DNA of 64,000 bases from assembly GCF_018343695.1 (NCBI RefSeq), contig NZ_JAGYPJ010000001.1, positions 1,437,001 to 1,501,000 on the forward strand, read 5' to 3'. The position numbers and the translations under genes are program-made. This document shows, one piece after another, positions 8,860-17,464 of the stretch. The notes below the pieces were generated by a model. The model was not told the origin of the DNA and searched no databases. It saw nothing but the letters and a program-made list of their open reading frames with translations. The first letter of the stretch is position 1. Each line of letters opens with the position of its first letter. The DNA is from Lederbergia citrisecunda. Its GTDB lineage: Bacteria; Bacillota; Bacilli; Bacillales; Bacillaceae_C.

Positions 8860-9546
8860 TCATTGTAATCTTTTAAAAAACTGAAATGTTTCAGGTGCTT
8901 GTTTCTTCATTATAGTTCTTGTATCATCAGAAAAAAAATAATAGGCGAAGCCTTCAGCAAAATATTCTTCTTCATAATTAATAAAATAAGGATTTTTAGG
9001 GAACAATTGATTTGCTTCATTTGACCAAACTCGTTTAAATTCACTCTTTTTATCGTTAAAAACAAAGTGATAAAGCGTGTGAGCCAATTCGTGGTATTCA
9101 AGATTTACAGAGCCATGTCCCATCCCTTTATTACTACAGCCAATTTTCACTAAAACGAGCTTAGAACCTCCAATTCCTGGTACATCATCCCATGTAGCAT
9201 TGTTCGGATAACCTCTTGGAGTTTTCCCTTTTAAATAAGCAGCACTTGCATTATCTGTTAACTTACCATTAAATAAAATAACCTTAATCTTTTCTTTGGC
9301 AGCCTCAGCTAATATTGAAGAAGGAAGTTGATCAAGTCTTTGTATGATTTCGGAAGCATCTGCCTTATTATATGAAACTTCTGGAAGCACTACAATGTCC
9401 TTTAAATAGTTGCCAGACTGTAAATCCAACTTATCATATATACTCGTATCACTCAAAGGAATGCCCTCATAAGTAGCTTTAGTTGTTGCAGAAAGCGCAA
9501 TAAATATCAATAACAAAATTGGTGGTATGATCAACCATTTTCGCAT
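8860..9546 (-). CDS. Secreted anthrax-lethal-factor-like (ATLF/PPEP fold) zinc metalloprotease
   Basis: A 228-residue protein with an N-terminal signal or anchor helix (residues 4-20). The gluzincin zinc site is intact: HELAH at 152-156, and downstream YEEEYFAEGFAYYF, where Glu198 in the AEG context probably gives the third ligand and a Tyr nearby could stabilise the transition state. This arrangement fits the lethal-factor C-terminal fold shared with clostridial Pro-Pro endopeptidases. The substrate is unknown; family placement rests on motifs only. GGGAG lies 9 nt before the ATG. Position between ypjP and thyA is unusual for a protease; only 21 nt separate it from thyA. Confidence 0.7.
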   Translation of the reverse strand: MRKWLIIPPILLLIFIALSATTKATYEGIPLSDTSIYDKLDLQSGNYLKDIVVLPEVSYNKADASEIIQRLDQLPSSILAEAAKEKIKVILFNGKLTDNASAAYLKGKTPRGYPNNATWDDVPGIGGSKLVLVKIGCSNKGMGHGSVNLEYHELAHTLYHFVFNDKKSEFKRVWSNEANQLFPKNPYFINYEEEYFAEGFAYYFFSDDTRTIMKKQAPETFQFFKRLQ

Positions 9547-9647
9547 AAGCCCCTACTCCCTAGAATCTATGAAAATATATTTCATTATAGCATTTTTCAT
9601 AGATTAGGAGTATGACCTTCATGCTTCCAAAAATGGAAAATAATAAA

Positions 9648-9679
9648 GAAAGCAAGGCCGCTGAAGCGAACTTGCTTTC
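9648..9679 (-). terminator. Terminator overlapping the ypjP stop
   Basis: GAAAGCAAG and CTTGCTTTC form a 9-bp stem with an inner CGCT/AGCG extension. The minus strand continues with TTTATTATTTT. The stem begins within the ypjP stop codon. Confidence 0.8.
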
Positions 9680-10277
9680 AAACTGTTCTCCAATTAGGAG
9701 GTGTATTTTTGTTCCAATCTATTGTACCAATCGTATAGTGAGTCTGAAATTGATCATGGTAAGTGTGATAATGAAAATTAAATTTATAACCTTCTAGAGG
9801 CGGTTTATCCCTTCTTACATGAAAACGAATCACATCTTGTTTTGTTCCGACATTGTATATGTTAAAAATCTTCTCACTGACTCCGCCACCAGGTGTTTCT
9901 GTTATAGCAAGATTGTCAAGTTCTTCATCAGAAAATTGAGCAGCCGTCATTTCAATTGCCGCTTCGATATGAGGTAAAATGATTTCTTGAAACTCATCTA
10001 TGATTACATCTGAAATTTTTGGTCCAAATTTAATCAGTGCCTGGCGTTCAGCTTCATCTGTCATCATTTCAATAAATTGTTCTTTATGAGACTTAACCGC
10101 AACGTTGATTTGTGTTTGGATATTAGGTTTTTGTACAGAATCATTTGGTGGATTTCCGCGATGCTGCGCTTTAGGAAGTTCATCATTTTCAGACCATAAA
10201 GCATGCGAAGGAGTAACAGCTCCGAATGTTAGTATCGAAACTAATATGATTAATGATTTTCTTATCCATAATTTCAT
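9678..10277 (-). CDS. ypjP: YpjP-like secreted protein
   Basis: The N-terminus KLWIRKSLIILVSILTFGAV is a signal peptide and resembles B. subtilis YpjP. The C-terminal half carries the family blocks EKIFNIYN, DVIRFHVRRDKPP, YKFNFHYHTYHD and IDWNKNTPPNW. The function is unknown. I chose the second methionine as start because AAAGGAG lies 8 nt upstream; the first ATG overlaps that site. In B. subtilis ypjP is also close to thyB. A terminator closes the gene. Confidence 0.85.
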   Translation of the reverse strand: MKLWIRKSLIILVSILTFGAVTPSHALWSENDELPKAQHRGNPPNDSVQKPNIQTQINVAVKSHKEQFIEMMTDEAERQALIKFGPKISDVIIDEFQEIILPHIEAAIEMTAAQFSDEELDNLAITETPGGGVSEKIFNIYNVGTKQDVIRFHVRRDKPPLEGYKFNFHYHTYHDQFQTHYTIGTIDWNKNTPPNWRTV

Positions 10278-10394
10278 CGCAGCTACTCCTTTCATTGAAA
10301 AATATATATGTACTTATCTTATACTATTTTTAATGGAACATCGATAGAAAAGAATCATTTTTGATAAAAAAATGGCAAATATATGAATTTCAGT

Positions 10395-10400
10395 TATAAT
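10395..10400 (+). promoter_or_regulatory. Probable -10 element for the 23-residue peptide gene
   Basis: A perfect TATAAT lies 34 nt before the start codon of the small gene at 10434. No good -35 hexamer is visible 17 nt upstream (ATGGCA region), so strength and sigma factor are uncertain. Confidence 0.45.
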
Positions 10401-10433
10401 AAAATTACTGTAATGATAAGGAGGGCTTTCTAC

Positions 10434-10505
10434 ATGAGTATTCTTATAAATATTGGCGCATTTATTATGATAGGTTATTTCGTTTATTGTGCAATAGCTG
10501 ACTAA
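10434..10505 (+). CDS. Predicted 23-residue single-helix membrane peptide
   Basis: Encodes a 23-residue peptide opening with MSILINIGAFIMIGYFVYC and ending IAD: almost entirely one transmembrane helix. Support is strong for so short a frame. AAGGAGGG lies 8 nt before the ATG, a TATAAT lies upstream, and a 13-bp-stem terminator overlaps the stop codon, so this is a complete, isolated transcription unit. I do not recognise the family and assign no function. Alternatives are a small regulatory RNA that happens to have a frame, or a toxin-like or complex-modulating small membrane peptide. Confidence 0.65.
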   Translation: MSILINIGAFIMIGYFVYCAIAD

Positions 10506-10540
10506 AGCTGCGGGAAAGTATGACCGCAGCTTTAGTTTTT
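10501..10540 (+). terminator. Strong terminator of the 23-residue peptide gene
   Basis: ACTAAAGCTGCGG and CCGCAGCTTTAGT form a perfect 13-bp stem with a 10-nt loop, followed by TTTTT. It includes the stop codon of the small gene. Confidence 0.9.
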
Positions 10541-10593
10541 TATGCACTAAATTTGTAATTGAATCGATGTGATATTTTTTGAGCTTTGTTCTT

Positions 10594-11031
10594 TTAGCTA
10601 AAATTTTTGCTGAAAGCATCTATTAAATGTTTAACTATTGTATCAACATCGTTATCTTCAATATCTTCTCTAGGGATAAAATGTACTAAGTCTTTTCCTT
10701 TAAACAACGCCATAGAAGGTGAAGAAGGTTCCTGTCCATTTATAAAACTTCTCATTTTTTCTGTCGCCTCTCTATCTTGTCCAGCAAAAACAGTAACGAG
10801 ATGATCAGGCTTGTTTTCACTTAACGATACAGAATGAATGGCAGCAGGCCTAGCTAGTCCAGCAGCACATCCACATACCGAGTTAATGACAACAAGTGTT
10901 GTACCTGTAACATTTTCCATAAAATCCTCTACAGCTTCTTCTGTTCTTAGTTCTTGAAAATTGGCGTTCGTCAATTCTTCTCTCATTGGTTTTACAATTT
11001 GTTTCATGTATTCTTCATATGCCATTGACAT
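10594..11031 (-). CDS. brxA: Bacilliredoxin BrxA (YphP/YqiW family)
   Basis: Removes bacillithiol from S-bacillithiolated cytosolic proteins. The diagnostic motif NSVCGCAAGLARPA (CGC active site) is present, with the family blocks VTVFAGQDREATEKMR and GQEPSSPSMALFKGKDLVHF. It is closer to YphP (BrxA) than to YqiW at the N-terminus (MSMAYEEYM). The start is the methionine of MSMAYEEY because AAGGAG lies 8 nt upstream and an upstream GTG overlaps it. ypgR lies 26 nt upstream, so the two are probably cotranscribed. Confidence 0.93.
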   Translation of the reverse strand: MSMAYEEYMKQIVKPMREELTNANFQELRTEEAVEDFMENVTGTTLVVINSVCGCAAGLARPAAIHSVSLSENKPDHLVTVFAGQDREATEKMRSFINGQEPSSPSMALFKGKDLVHFIPREDIEDNDVDTIVKHLIDAFSKNFS

Positions 11032-11057
11032 ATTTATCACTCCTTCTATTGACTTTC

Positions 11058-12182
11058 TTATTTGCTTCTAGCTTCAGTCATTTGCTTCCAAACAGACCCT
11101 TTCGCTTCTTCTCCACCTTCAATGCGCTCAATGGCCATCTTAATTTGCAGTTGAACTTCAAATTCCTGATCATTTTCAGCTTCTTTTAACGCTGGCAAGG
11201 ATCTTTCATCCCCTACCTCATATAAAAACATAGCCGCTCTCCAGCGTACAATTCTACTTTTATCTTTTAACGCTTCACACATTTCATCCATTGCATCAGG
11301 AAAGCCAAGGTCTGATAAACAATCACCTGCAGTCCTTCTAACAGTAACGGTCTTATCTCGTAATCCTTTATAAAGCAATGGCAAAACGCGTTTATCTTCA
11401 ATCATTCCTAAATAAACGACCGCTAAGCGGCGAATCGATAGTTTTTCATCAGATAAAGCTTTTTCTAATACGGGTAAATCTTCCAATGTAGGATTTTGCA
11501 TTTGTTCCAGTAATTGATATCGCTTTTTCCAATCAGGATCGTCGAGCATATTGGGTGTTAGCTTTATTAACTTTTTAATATGTTTTAATTCTGCTGTTGG
11601 ATTAAGGGCTCTTTCCAATATAGCCCGCAATCTTTCTTCCGGATATGATGCACCTAATTCATCGACCACTTCTTTTCCTACTTGATCAAGATCTCCATAA
11701 CGTACCCCTACATCCTTCCACTTGCGGAGTAGGATATAATTATCTTCCGGAAGTTGTGCTTTGCTCATCGCCTCTTGGAATCGGTTTGGAAGCCCGAATC
11801 TTTTTTCTTCATTACTACTAGTGAGTTTTACTTGAAGAGGAATATCTTTAAATAGTTGAATCTGAACATTTACTTCTCCAAAATGCTCATCTGGCTTTTG
11901 ATTTCCTTTATTTGAAGCAATACTTTCTTCTCCAAATGCTTCCCTCACTAGAGGTAGAATTACTTCCCAACTATATTTACCATTTCGTTCCACAGCTAAA
12001 AAATCCGCAACGTGATAGACGCCATTTACACCTTCAATATTAAGGATATTCTTTATGACAGGCGGTGCTCCTTCAGCATTTTCTTTTTTATAATTATTAT
12101 TTTTTCCGGCAACCAATGCTTCATCTAGAACAATTTTCATCGTATTTGGACTTGGAGTAGGTTCAATCGTAATTATTTTCAT
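11058..12182 (-). CDS. ypgR: Nfu-N scaffold domain plus HEAT-repeat protein (YpgR/CvfC)
   Basis: Residues 1-90 form an Nfu/NifU N-terminal scaffold-like domain (TIEPTPSPNTMKIVLDE; VNGVYHVADFLAVER). Residues about 190-340 carry HEAT-like repeats (LEKALSDEKLSIRRLAVVYL, LRDKTVTVRRTAGDCLSDLG, LKDKSRIVRWRAAMFLYEVG). The staphylococcal homologue is conserved virulence factor C; B. subtilis has YpgR. A role in protein interaction or iron-sulfur metabolism is inferred from the domains. No Fe-S ligand CxxC is present. It sits immediately before brxA. Confidence 0.85.
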   Translation of the reverse strand: MKIITIEPTPSPNTMKIVLDEALVAGKNNNYKKENAEGAPPVIKNILNIEGVNGVYHVADFLAVERNGKYSWEVILPLVREAFGEESIASNKGNQKPDEHFGEVNVQIQLFKDIPLQVKLTSSNEEKRFGLPNRFQEAMSKAQLPEDNYILLRKWKDVGVRYGDLDQVGKEVVDELGASYPEERLRAILERALNPTAELKHIKKLIKLTPNMLDDPDWKKRYQLLEQMQNPTLEDLPVLEKALSDEKLSIRRLAVVYLGMIEDKRVLPLLYKGLRDKTVTVRRTAGDCLSDLGFPDAMDEMCEALKDKSRIVRWRAAMFLYEVGDERSLPALKEAENDQEFEVQLQIKMAIERIEGGEEAKGSVWKQMTEARSK

Positions 12183-12257
12183 ACTTTTTATGTTCCCCCT
12201 CTAAGTTTTTTATTTGCCTATTGTATCATAAGACTCGTTTTCGTTTGAAAATTCGAG

Positions 12258-14153
12258 TTATACTAGCTCAGATAAATAGGACCATCTAGAAATTAAATGC
12301 TCTAATTGATTATTCAATTGTTCGATTTCATTCATTATTAGTTGTGCTCTTTCAAAATCACTTCCGATACCCTCAAGATCTTCAGTTAATTGGGTAATCT
12401 TCGTTTCGGTTTCTGATATCTCATCCTCAATCGTTTCCCATTCTTTTTTCTCATTAAATGTCATTCTTTTCTTTTTTTCTTGCTCGTTTTTTAGTTTTGG
12501 TGCTTGTAATGTTTTTTGTTCAGTCTCTCTATTTTTCTTTTCTTCCTCGGCCTCAGCATCCAAATATTCGCTATATGTTCCGTAATATTGATCTATTTCA
12601 CCATTCCCTTGAAATACAAGTAATTGATTCGCTGTTTTATCAAGAAAATAACGATCATGTGAGACGGAAATGACGACACCCGGAAATTCATCAATATATT
12701 GTTCAAAAATCGTGAGTGTAGCTGTATCCAAATCATTCGTCGGTTCATCCAGCAAAAGAACATTCGGTTTACTCATTAATAATTTTAACAAATATAATCT
12801 TCGCTTTTCTCCCCCAGAAAGCTTTTTAATGGTCGTTCCATGAGTACTCATTGGAAACAAAAATCTTTCTAACATTTGCGCAGCAGAAATCGTTTCACCT
12901 TTACTTGTTTCTACCACTTCTCCTGCTTCACGAATATAGGCAATCATTCGCTTATTTCCATCCATTTCCTCATTTTCCTGAGTATAGTAAGCGATTTTTA
13001 CCGTTTGCCCTGTTAGTAACTCTCCCTTATCCAATGTGAGTTTACCGGATAACAAATTTAAGAATGTAGACTTTCCGCTACCATTCTTACCGACAATTCC
13101 TAATCGATCCCCTGGTTTGATCAGTAAGTTAAAATCCTTTAACATTATTTGATCCTGGAAAGATTTTGATGCATCAATAAATTCAAACACTTGCTTGCCT
13201 AAGCGACTACCTTGAAGGGATATATCAACATCAGCTTTAGAAGGAACTTTCCCTAGCTCACCTTCCAATTTTTCGAATCTTTGGATTCTCGCTTTTTGCT
13301 TTGTTGATCTTGCCTTTGCTCCGCGTTTAATCCAAGCAAGTTCATTCCGATATAAATTTTTTCTTTTATCTTCTGCTTGTAATTCTTGCTCTTCTCTCAG
13401 TGCTTTCGCTTCAATAAAAGCACCATAATTTCCATCGTAAGAAAATAAACGACCATGATCCAGTTCCAAAATTCGGGTTGTTGTCTGGTCTAGGAAATAT
13501 CTATCATGGGTTACAAGCATTACCGCTTTCGGATATTTACTTAAAAATCCCTCTAACCATTTTATCGTTTCATAATCTAAATGATTCGTAGGTTCGTCCA
13601 GTATTAGTAAGTCAGGGGTTTCAATCAAAGCTTGAGCTAAAGCTACTCGTTTTTTTTGTCCACCTGATAACAACCCTATCTTTTTGCTTACGTCTGTTAT
13701 ACCAAGCTTAGACAAGATAACTTTTGCATTTGTACTCGCTTCCCAACCATTCTTCGCGTCCATTTCCTTTTGCAATTCAAATAAAGTATGTTGAAAATGT
13801 TCATTTTCCGGATTCTTTTCTAATTGAGCAATTGCTTGTTCGTATGATTTTACTAATTGAATAATGGCTATATCACTATTAAACACTTGGTCAAGGATTG
13901 TTAATGTTTCGTCCATTTCTGGCGACTGAGATAAATAATAAATCGTATAATCTTTAGGATGACTAAATGCACCAGTATCCGGCTCATCGATTTGAGCAAC
14001 TAGCTTTAAGAGACTAGACTTTCCTGTTCCATTAACCCCAATGATACCAATTCTATCTCTTTCATTTACATGAAAGGAAATATCCTCAAATAAACGCTTA
14101 TCTCCATAGGCTTTCGTAATATTTTCTGCTGAAAAAATCTTCAATCCAACCAT
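12258..14153 (-). CDS. ABC-F family ATPase (YfmR/Uup-like)
   Basis: A soluble duplicated ABC ATPase without membrane domains. The first cassette has GVNGTGKSS, signature LSGGQKKRV and LLILDEPTNHLD. A linker containing GAKARSTKQKARIQR follows. The second cassette has GKNGSGKST, LSGGEKRRL and VLLLDEPTNDLD. A C-terminal coiled coil (about residues 540-631) matches the DNA/RNA-binding tail of Uup/YfmR. ABC-F proteins act on ribosomes; YfmR helps at stalled or proline-rich stretches in B. subtilis. Length is close to YfmR (629). The start is uncertain between the ATG used and a TTG three codons later. Whether it is the YfmR orthologue or another ABC-F needs phylogeny. Confidence 0.9.
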   Translation of the reverse strand: MVGLKIFSAENITKAYGDKRLFEDISFHVNERDRIGIIGVNGTGKSSLLKLVAQIDEPDTGAFSHPKDYTIYYLSQSPEMDETLTILDQVFNSDIAIIQLVKSYEQAIAQLEKNPENEHFQHTLFELQKEMDAKNGWEASTNAKVILSKLGITDVSKKIGLLSGGQKKRVALAQALIETPDLLILDEPTNHLDYETIKWLEGFLSKYPKAVMLVTHDRYFLDQTTTRILELDHGRLFSYDGNYGAFIEAKALREEQELQAEDKRKNLYRNELAWIKRGAKARSTKQKARIQRFEKLEGELGKVPSKADVDISLQGSRLGKQVFEFIDASKSFQDQIMLKDFNLLIKPGDRLGIVGKNGSGKSTFLNLLSGKLTLDKGELLTGQTVKIAYYTQENEEMDGNKRMIAYIREAGEVVETSKGETISAAQMLERFLFPMSTHGTTIKKLSGGEKRRLYLLKLLMSKPNVLLLDEPTNDLDTATLTIFEQYIDEFPGVVISVSHDRYFLDKTANQLLVFQGNGEIDQYYGTYSEYLDAEAEEEKKNRETEQKTLQAPKLKNEQEKKKRMTFNEKKEWETIEDEISETETKITQLTEDLEGIGSDFERAQLIMNEIEQLNNQLEHLISRWSYLSELV

Positions 14154-14213
14154 TCCAATCTATATCATCATAAGCTGACCGAGTTTAATCCTGCCAGCTT
14201 CCTTAACATCTCT

Positions 14214-15896
14214 CTAAAATAATCCGATAGCTACACCGTTTTCGTCTACATCCATACGGTAGGCTGCGGGTTGTTTCGGAAGACCTGGCATCGTCATCAT
14301 TTCACCAGTCAAAGCAACGATAAAGCCGGCACCAAGTTTCGGTTTTAATTCACGGACATGTATTGTGAAATCAGTTGGCTTTCCAAGTTGGTTTGGATCA
14401 TCCGAGAGAGAATATTGTGTTTTTGCCATACAAACAGGCAAATTCCCCCACCCTAGTTCTTCAAACTCCTGTAATTGCTTTAATGCTTTTACTGAAAACT
14501 CAACGTCACTACCACCATATACCTTTTGTACGATAGTCTTAATCTTTTCTTCGAGTGACGCATGTAAATCGTAAAGATATGTAAATGTATTTTGATTATA
14601 TTCAATTTCACGAAGAACTTTTTCAGCCAAATTAACGGCTCCAGCTCCACCTTTTTCCCATACTTCCGTCAAAGAGACTGGTATATCATTTTCGCTACAC
14701 CACTTCTCCAATACGGAAATTTCCGCCTCTGTATCTGTAGAAAAACGGTTGATTGCGACAACATACGGAAGTCCAAAGTGGGTAACGGTCTCAATATGTT
14801 TCATTAGATTTTCTAAGCCTTTTTCAAGAGCAAAGATATTTTCATGTGTTAATTCATGTTTGGATAGTCCACCATGCATTTTCAATGCTCTAATTGTTGC
14901 AACTATCACAACAGCTTCAGGTTTAAATCCTGCACTTCTCGATTTTATATGAAGAAACTTTTCCGCTCCAAGATCTGCGCCAAATCCAGCTTCTGTTACT
15001 ACATAGTCTGCCAGTTTTGCAGCTGTTCTTGTAGCCATTACACTATTGCACCCATGGGCTATATTTGCAAATGGACCTCCGTGGACAATTGCCGGTGTAT
15101 GTTCAATCGTTTGAACAAGATTCGGCTTTAGAGCATCTTTTAAAAGCAGTGTGATGGCCCCTTCTACACCCAAATCCTTGACGGTTACTGGTTGCTTATC
15201 AAAAGTATAGGCGATAACAATCCTTGATATTCGATGCTTTAAGTCTGATAAATCGGTTGCTAGGCAGAGCACTGCCATTATTTCAGAAGCCACAGTAATT
15301 TCAAATCCATCTTGACGCGGTATTCCCTGCACGGGTCCTCCTAAGCCAACTACTACTTCTCTTAATGCGCGATCATTCAAGTCAACCGCCCTTTTCCAAA
15401 GGATTCTTCTTTGGTCAATATTTAACGTATTACCTTGGTGGATATGATTATCAATGAGTGCAGATAGGGCATTATTAGCCGTCGTGATGGCATGAAGATC
15501 TCCTGTAAAGTGTAAATTAATATCTTCCATTGGAAGCACTTGGGCATAGCCGCCTCCTGTAGCTCCTCCTTTAATCCCCATCGTAGGACCGAGTGACGGT
15601 TCACGAAGTGCGATAATTGTTTTCTTCCCGATCTTAGATAAAGCATCACCGAGTCCAACAGTTACAGTAGATTTGCCCTCACCAGCTGCTGTAGGATTAA
15701 TAGAAGTAACTAGAATAATTTTACCGTCTTTGTTTTTTTGCAGATCACGAATCTTTTCAAACGAAATTTTTGCTTTGTATTTACCGAAATATTCAATGTC
15801 ATCCATAGTAAGCCCAATACGATCGGCGATGCTTTGAATTGGCAGCAATTCAGTCTCCTGTGCAATCTCTATGTCCGATTTCCATTCGCTCATCAT
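14214..15896 (-). CDS. fhs: Formate-tetrahydrofolate ligase
   Basis: Makes 10-formyl-tetrahydrofolate from formate, ATP and tetrahydrofolate. Family blocks include the nucleotide loop [39 protein letters not shown] and [14 protein letters not shown]. At 560 residues the length is normal. I chose the first of two adjacent methionines before [11 protein letters not shown] because GGAGG is 8 nt upstream; further upstream codons are not supported. B. subtilis 168 lacks fhs, so this marks a lineage difference. The gene faces the same way as the ABC-F gene, 60 nt apart. Confidence 0.95.
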   Translation of the reverse strand: MMSEWKSDIEIAQETELLPIQSIADRIGLTMDDIEYFGKYKAKISFEKIRDLQKNKDGKIILVTSINPTAAGEGKSTVTVGLGDALSKIGKKTIIALREPSLGPTMGIKGGATGGGYAQVLPMEDINLHFTGDLHAITTANNALSALIDNHIHQGNTLNIDQRRILWKRAVDLNDRALREVVVGLGGPVQGIPRQDGFEITVASEIMAVLCLATDLSDLKHRISRIVIAYTFDKQPVTVKDLGVEGAITLLLKDALKPNLVQTIEHTPAIVHGGPFANIAHGCNSVMATRTAAKLADYVVTEAGFGADLGAEKFLHIKSRSAGFKPEAVVIVATIRALKMHGGLSKHELTHENIFALEKGLENLMKHIETVTHFGLPYVVAINRFSTDTEAEISVLEKWCSENDIPVSLTEVWEKGGAGAVNLAEKVLREIEYNQNTFTYLYDLHASLEEKIKTIVQKVYGGSDVEFSVKALKQLQEFEELGWGNLPVCMAKTQYSLSDDPNQLGKPTDFTIHVRELKPKLGAGFIVALTGEMMTMPGLPKQPAAYRMDVDENGVAIGLF

Positions 15897-15970
15897 CAAC
15901 AACCCCTCCGGCAATTTATTCACTTTAATTGTATCATGGCATGTATGAAATGCCACTTGCGGGAATAAAA

Positions 15971-15993
15971 AAAGAACCTCATATTGGTTCTTT
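15971..15993 (-). terminator. Terminator downstream of mntR
   Basis: AAAGAACC and GGTTCTTT form an 8-bp stem followed by TTTTTTTATT on the minus strand. It lies about 320 nt past the mntR stop, and 75 nt before the fhs start. Confidence 0.75.
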
Positions 15994-16316
15994 CAGTATG
16001 TAGAATTACATACGGATTAGTTAAAAAAATATTCGTCTTTCAAGGGGAAAAGCACAGAGAAACATGGTTGCTATAGTAGGCAATGAATGCTTCATACGAC
16101 ATGAGTAATCAATAAACAATTGCTAGACCATAGAGATACACTTACTCATAGCAGGACATCAAGCCTCACGGTAAACGAAACTCAATTGGCCTTTTACTAT
16201 TGAATCAAAAAGCAATTGAGAAAGACAGGAGCTACCTCTAAAGATACCCACAACTTTCTCAGTCTATTTCTGATAACCCACAATTAAAATGACCGTTTAA
16301 CAAAAGTCTGAATAAA
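15994..16316. other. Gene-free stretch between mntR and its terminator
   Basis: No frame with a ribosome binding site is visible on either strand. There is an 8-bp inverted repeat CTCAATTG/CAATTGAG with a 24-nt spacer near 16180-16220. The minus-strand transcript from mntR probably runs through it. Confidence 0.5.
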
Positions 16317-16757
16317 TCAAATTGGTTCTTTATCAATGGCTTCCTCATTTTTCATTTGCAATAGCTTTAATTCAGCTAGATGATCCTCATTTTCTTGAAA
16401 AAATTGAACGAGATCGCCAATCCTATCTATAGAATTCCAGCTTAAATGATGTTCGATTCCTTCTACATCTTCATAAATATTTTCTTCCTTAACTCCAATT
16501 AATCTTAAAAAGTCCTCAAGTAAATCATGTCGTTCTACTAAACGTTTACCGATTTTTTCCCCTTTTTTCGTTAAAATGAGTCCCCTATATTTTTCATAAA
16601 CGAGATAACTATCCCGATCTAATTTTTGAACCATTTTTGTCACAGAGGAGGGGTGAACAGCTAAAGCATCTGCTATATCTGAAACACGCGCATATCCTTT
16701 ATTCTCAATTAATAAATATATTTGTTCTATATAATCTTCCATACTCGGAGTTGGCAT
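16317..16757 (-). CDS. mntR: Manganese transport regulator MntR
   Basis: A DtxR-family Mn(II)-dependent repressor of manganese uptake genes. The N-terminal winged helix includes [23 protein letters not shown]. All metal ligands of B. subtilis MntR are at the same positions: Asp8, Glu11, His77, Glu99, Glu102 and His103. The protein is 146 residues versus 142 and lacks an SH3 domain, as expected. No transporter is adjacent. The gene is divergent from the cold-shock gene. Confidence 0.95.
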   Translation of the reverse strand: MPTPSMEDYIEQIYLLIENKGYARVSDIADALAVHPSSVTKMVQKLDRDSYLVYEKYRGLILTKKGEKIGKRLVERHDLLEDFLRLIGVKEENIYEDVEGIEHHLSWNSIDRIGDLVQFFQENEDHLAELKLLQMKNEEAIDKEPI

Positions 16758-16899
16758 TATTATCCCCCTTAGTACATCATTAGCACATAAAAGTTTACTA
16801 TAATCCTAACTGTTAAACAAGTTTTGGAAACTTCACACTTACAGAAAATAATGAATTGATTGAATTTAAAAATTTTATTAATTTATTCTGCAAGTTTTC

Positions 16900-16928
16900 T
16901 TGACGCTATTGTGGTAGTAGTGTATAGT
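16900..16928 (+). promoter_or_regulatory. Promoter of the cold-shock gene
   Basis: TTGACG at 16900-16905, 17-nt spacer, TATAGT at 16923-16928: a near-consensus sigma-A promoter. It implies a leader of about 85 nt before the start codon. That leader carries an AGCACT/AGTGCT hairpin just before the AGGAGG. Long structured leaders are typical of csp genes. Confidence 0.85.
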
Positions 16929-17020
16929 TTACTTATCATTGAACAAATCAAATGTCAATTGTTTAGTGAGAATATTTTTTTAGGAGCACTTAGTGCTTAA
17001 GTCTAGGAGGAAAAAGATAC

Positions 17021-17221
17021 ATGCAAAACGGTAAAGTTAAATGGTTTAACAATGAAAAAGGCTACGGTTTCATTGAAGTAGAAGGCGGAGAAGATATTTT
17101 CGTTCACTTCACAGCTATTCAAGGTGATGGTTTTAAAACTTTAGAAGAAGGTCAAGAAGTTTCTTTTGAAGTTGTTGAAGGAAACCGCGGACCACAAGCT
17201 GCAAACGTAACTAAACTATAA
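17021..17221 (+). CDS. cspD: Cold-shock protein (CspD-like)
   Basis: A 66-residue single cold-shock domain that binds single-stranded RNA and DNA as an RNA chaperone. RNP1 KGYGFIEV and RNP2 DIFVHF are intact. The opening [10 protein letters not shown] is more like B. subtilis CspD than CspB, which starts MLEGKVKWFN. AGGAGG lies 11 nt before the ATG. It has a near-consensus promoter, a long leader and its own terminator, so it is monocistronic. Confidence 0.95.
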   Translation: MQNGKVKWFNNEKGYGFIEVEGGEDIFVHFTAIQGDGFKTLEEGQEVSFEVVEGNRGPQAANVTKL

Positions 17222-17235
17222 TAACATACAATGAT

Positions 17236-17268
17236 AAGGCTGGCCGAAGTTGGCAAGCCTTTTATTTT
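17236..17268 (+). terminator. Terminator of the cold-shock gene
   Basis: AAGGCTGGCC pairs imperfectly with GGCAAGCCTT, followed by TTATTTTT. It overlaps the end of the convergent gene ypeQ. Confidence 0.85.
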
Positions 17269-17450
17269 TGATCATTTATTAGTGTTTTTCCTTTTTCTTG
17301 TAGTTTTTGACCTATAGTACATTCTCCGATACAAAACTTATGTGCATATGATTTACTAAACTCTTTCTTAAAATGCAGATGTAAAAAGCAGCCATCACAA
17401 TAAGATGTAATTAATTCATCTATTTCCTTGAAAACCTTTGTCCGTTTCAT
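17262..17450 (-). CDS. ypeQ: Small zinc-finger protein (YpeQ-like)
   Basis: A 62-residue protein with Cys/His spacing YCDGCFLHLHFKKEF ... AHKFCIGECTIG, which fits the C2HC-type small zinc-finger family that includes YpeQ. It lies 14 nt downstream of the ypeP-like RNase H gene, the same pairing as in B. subtilis. The function is unknown. Zinc binding is inferred from the cysteine pattern. Confidence 0.8.
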   Translation of the reverse strand: MKRTKVFKEIDELITSYCDGCFLHLHFKKEFSKSYAHKFCIGECTIGQKLQEKGKTLINDQK

Positions 17451-17464
17451 TAGACCAACCTTTC

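Noticed and set aside
10314-10619. A 101-codon minus-strand frame
   Set aside because: It overlaps the small peptide gene and its terminator and has no site or recognisable motif.
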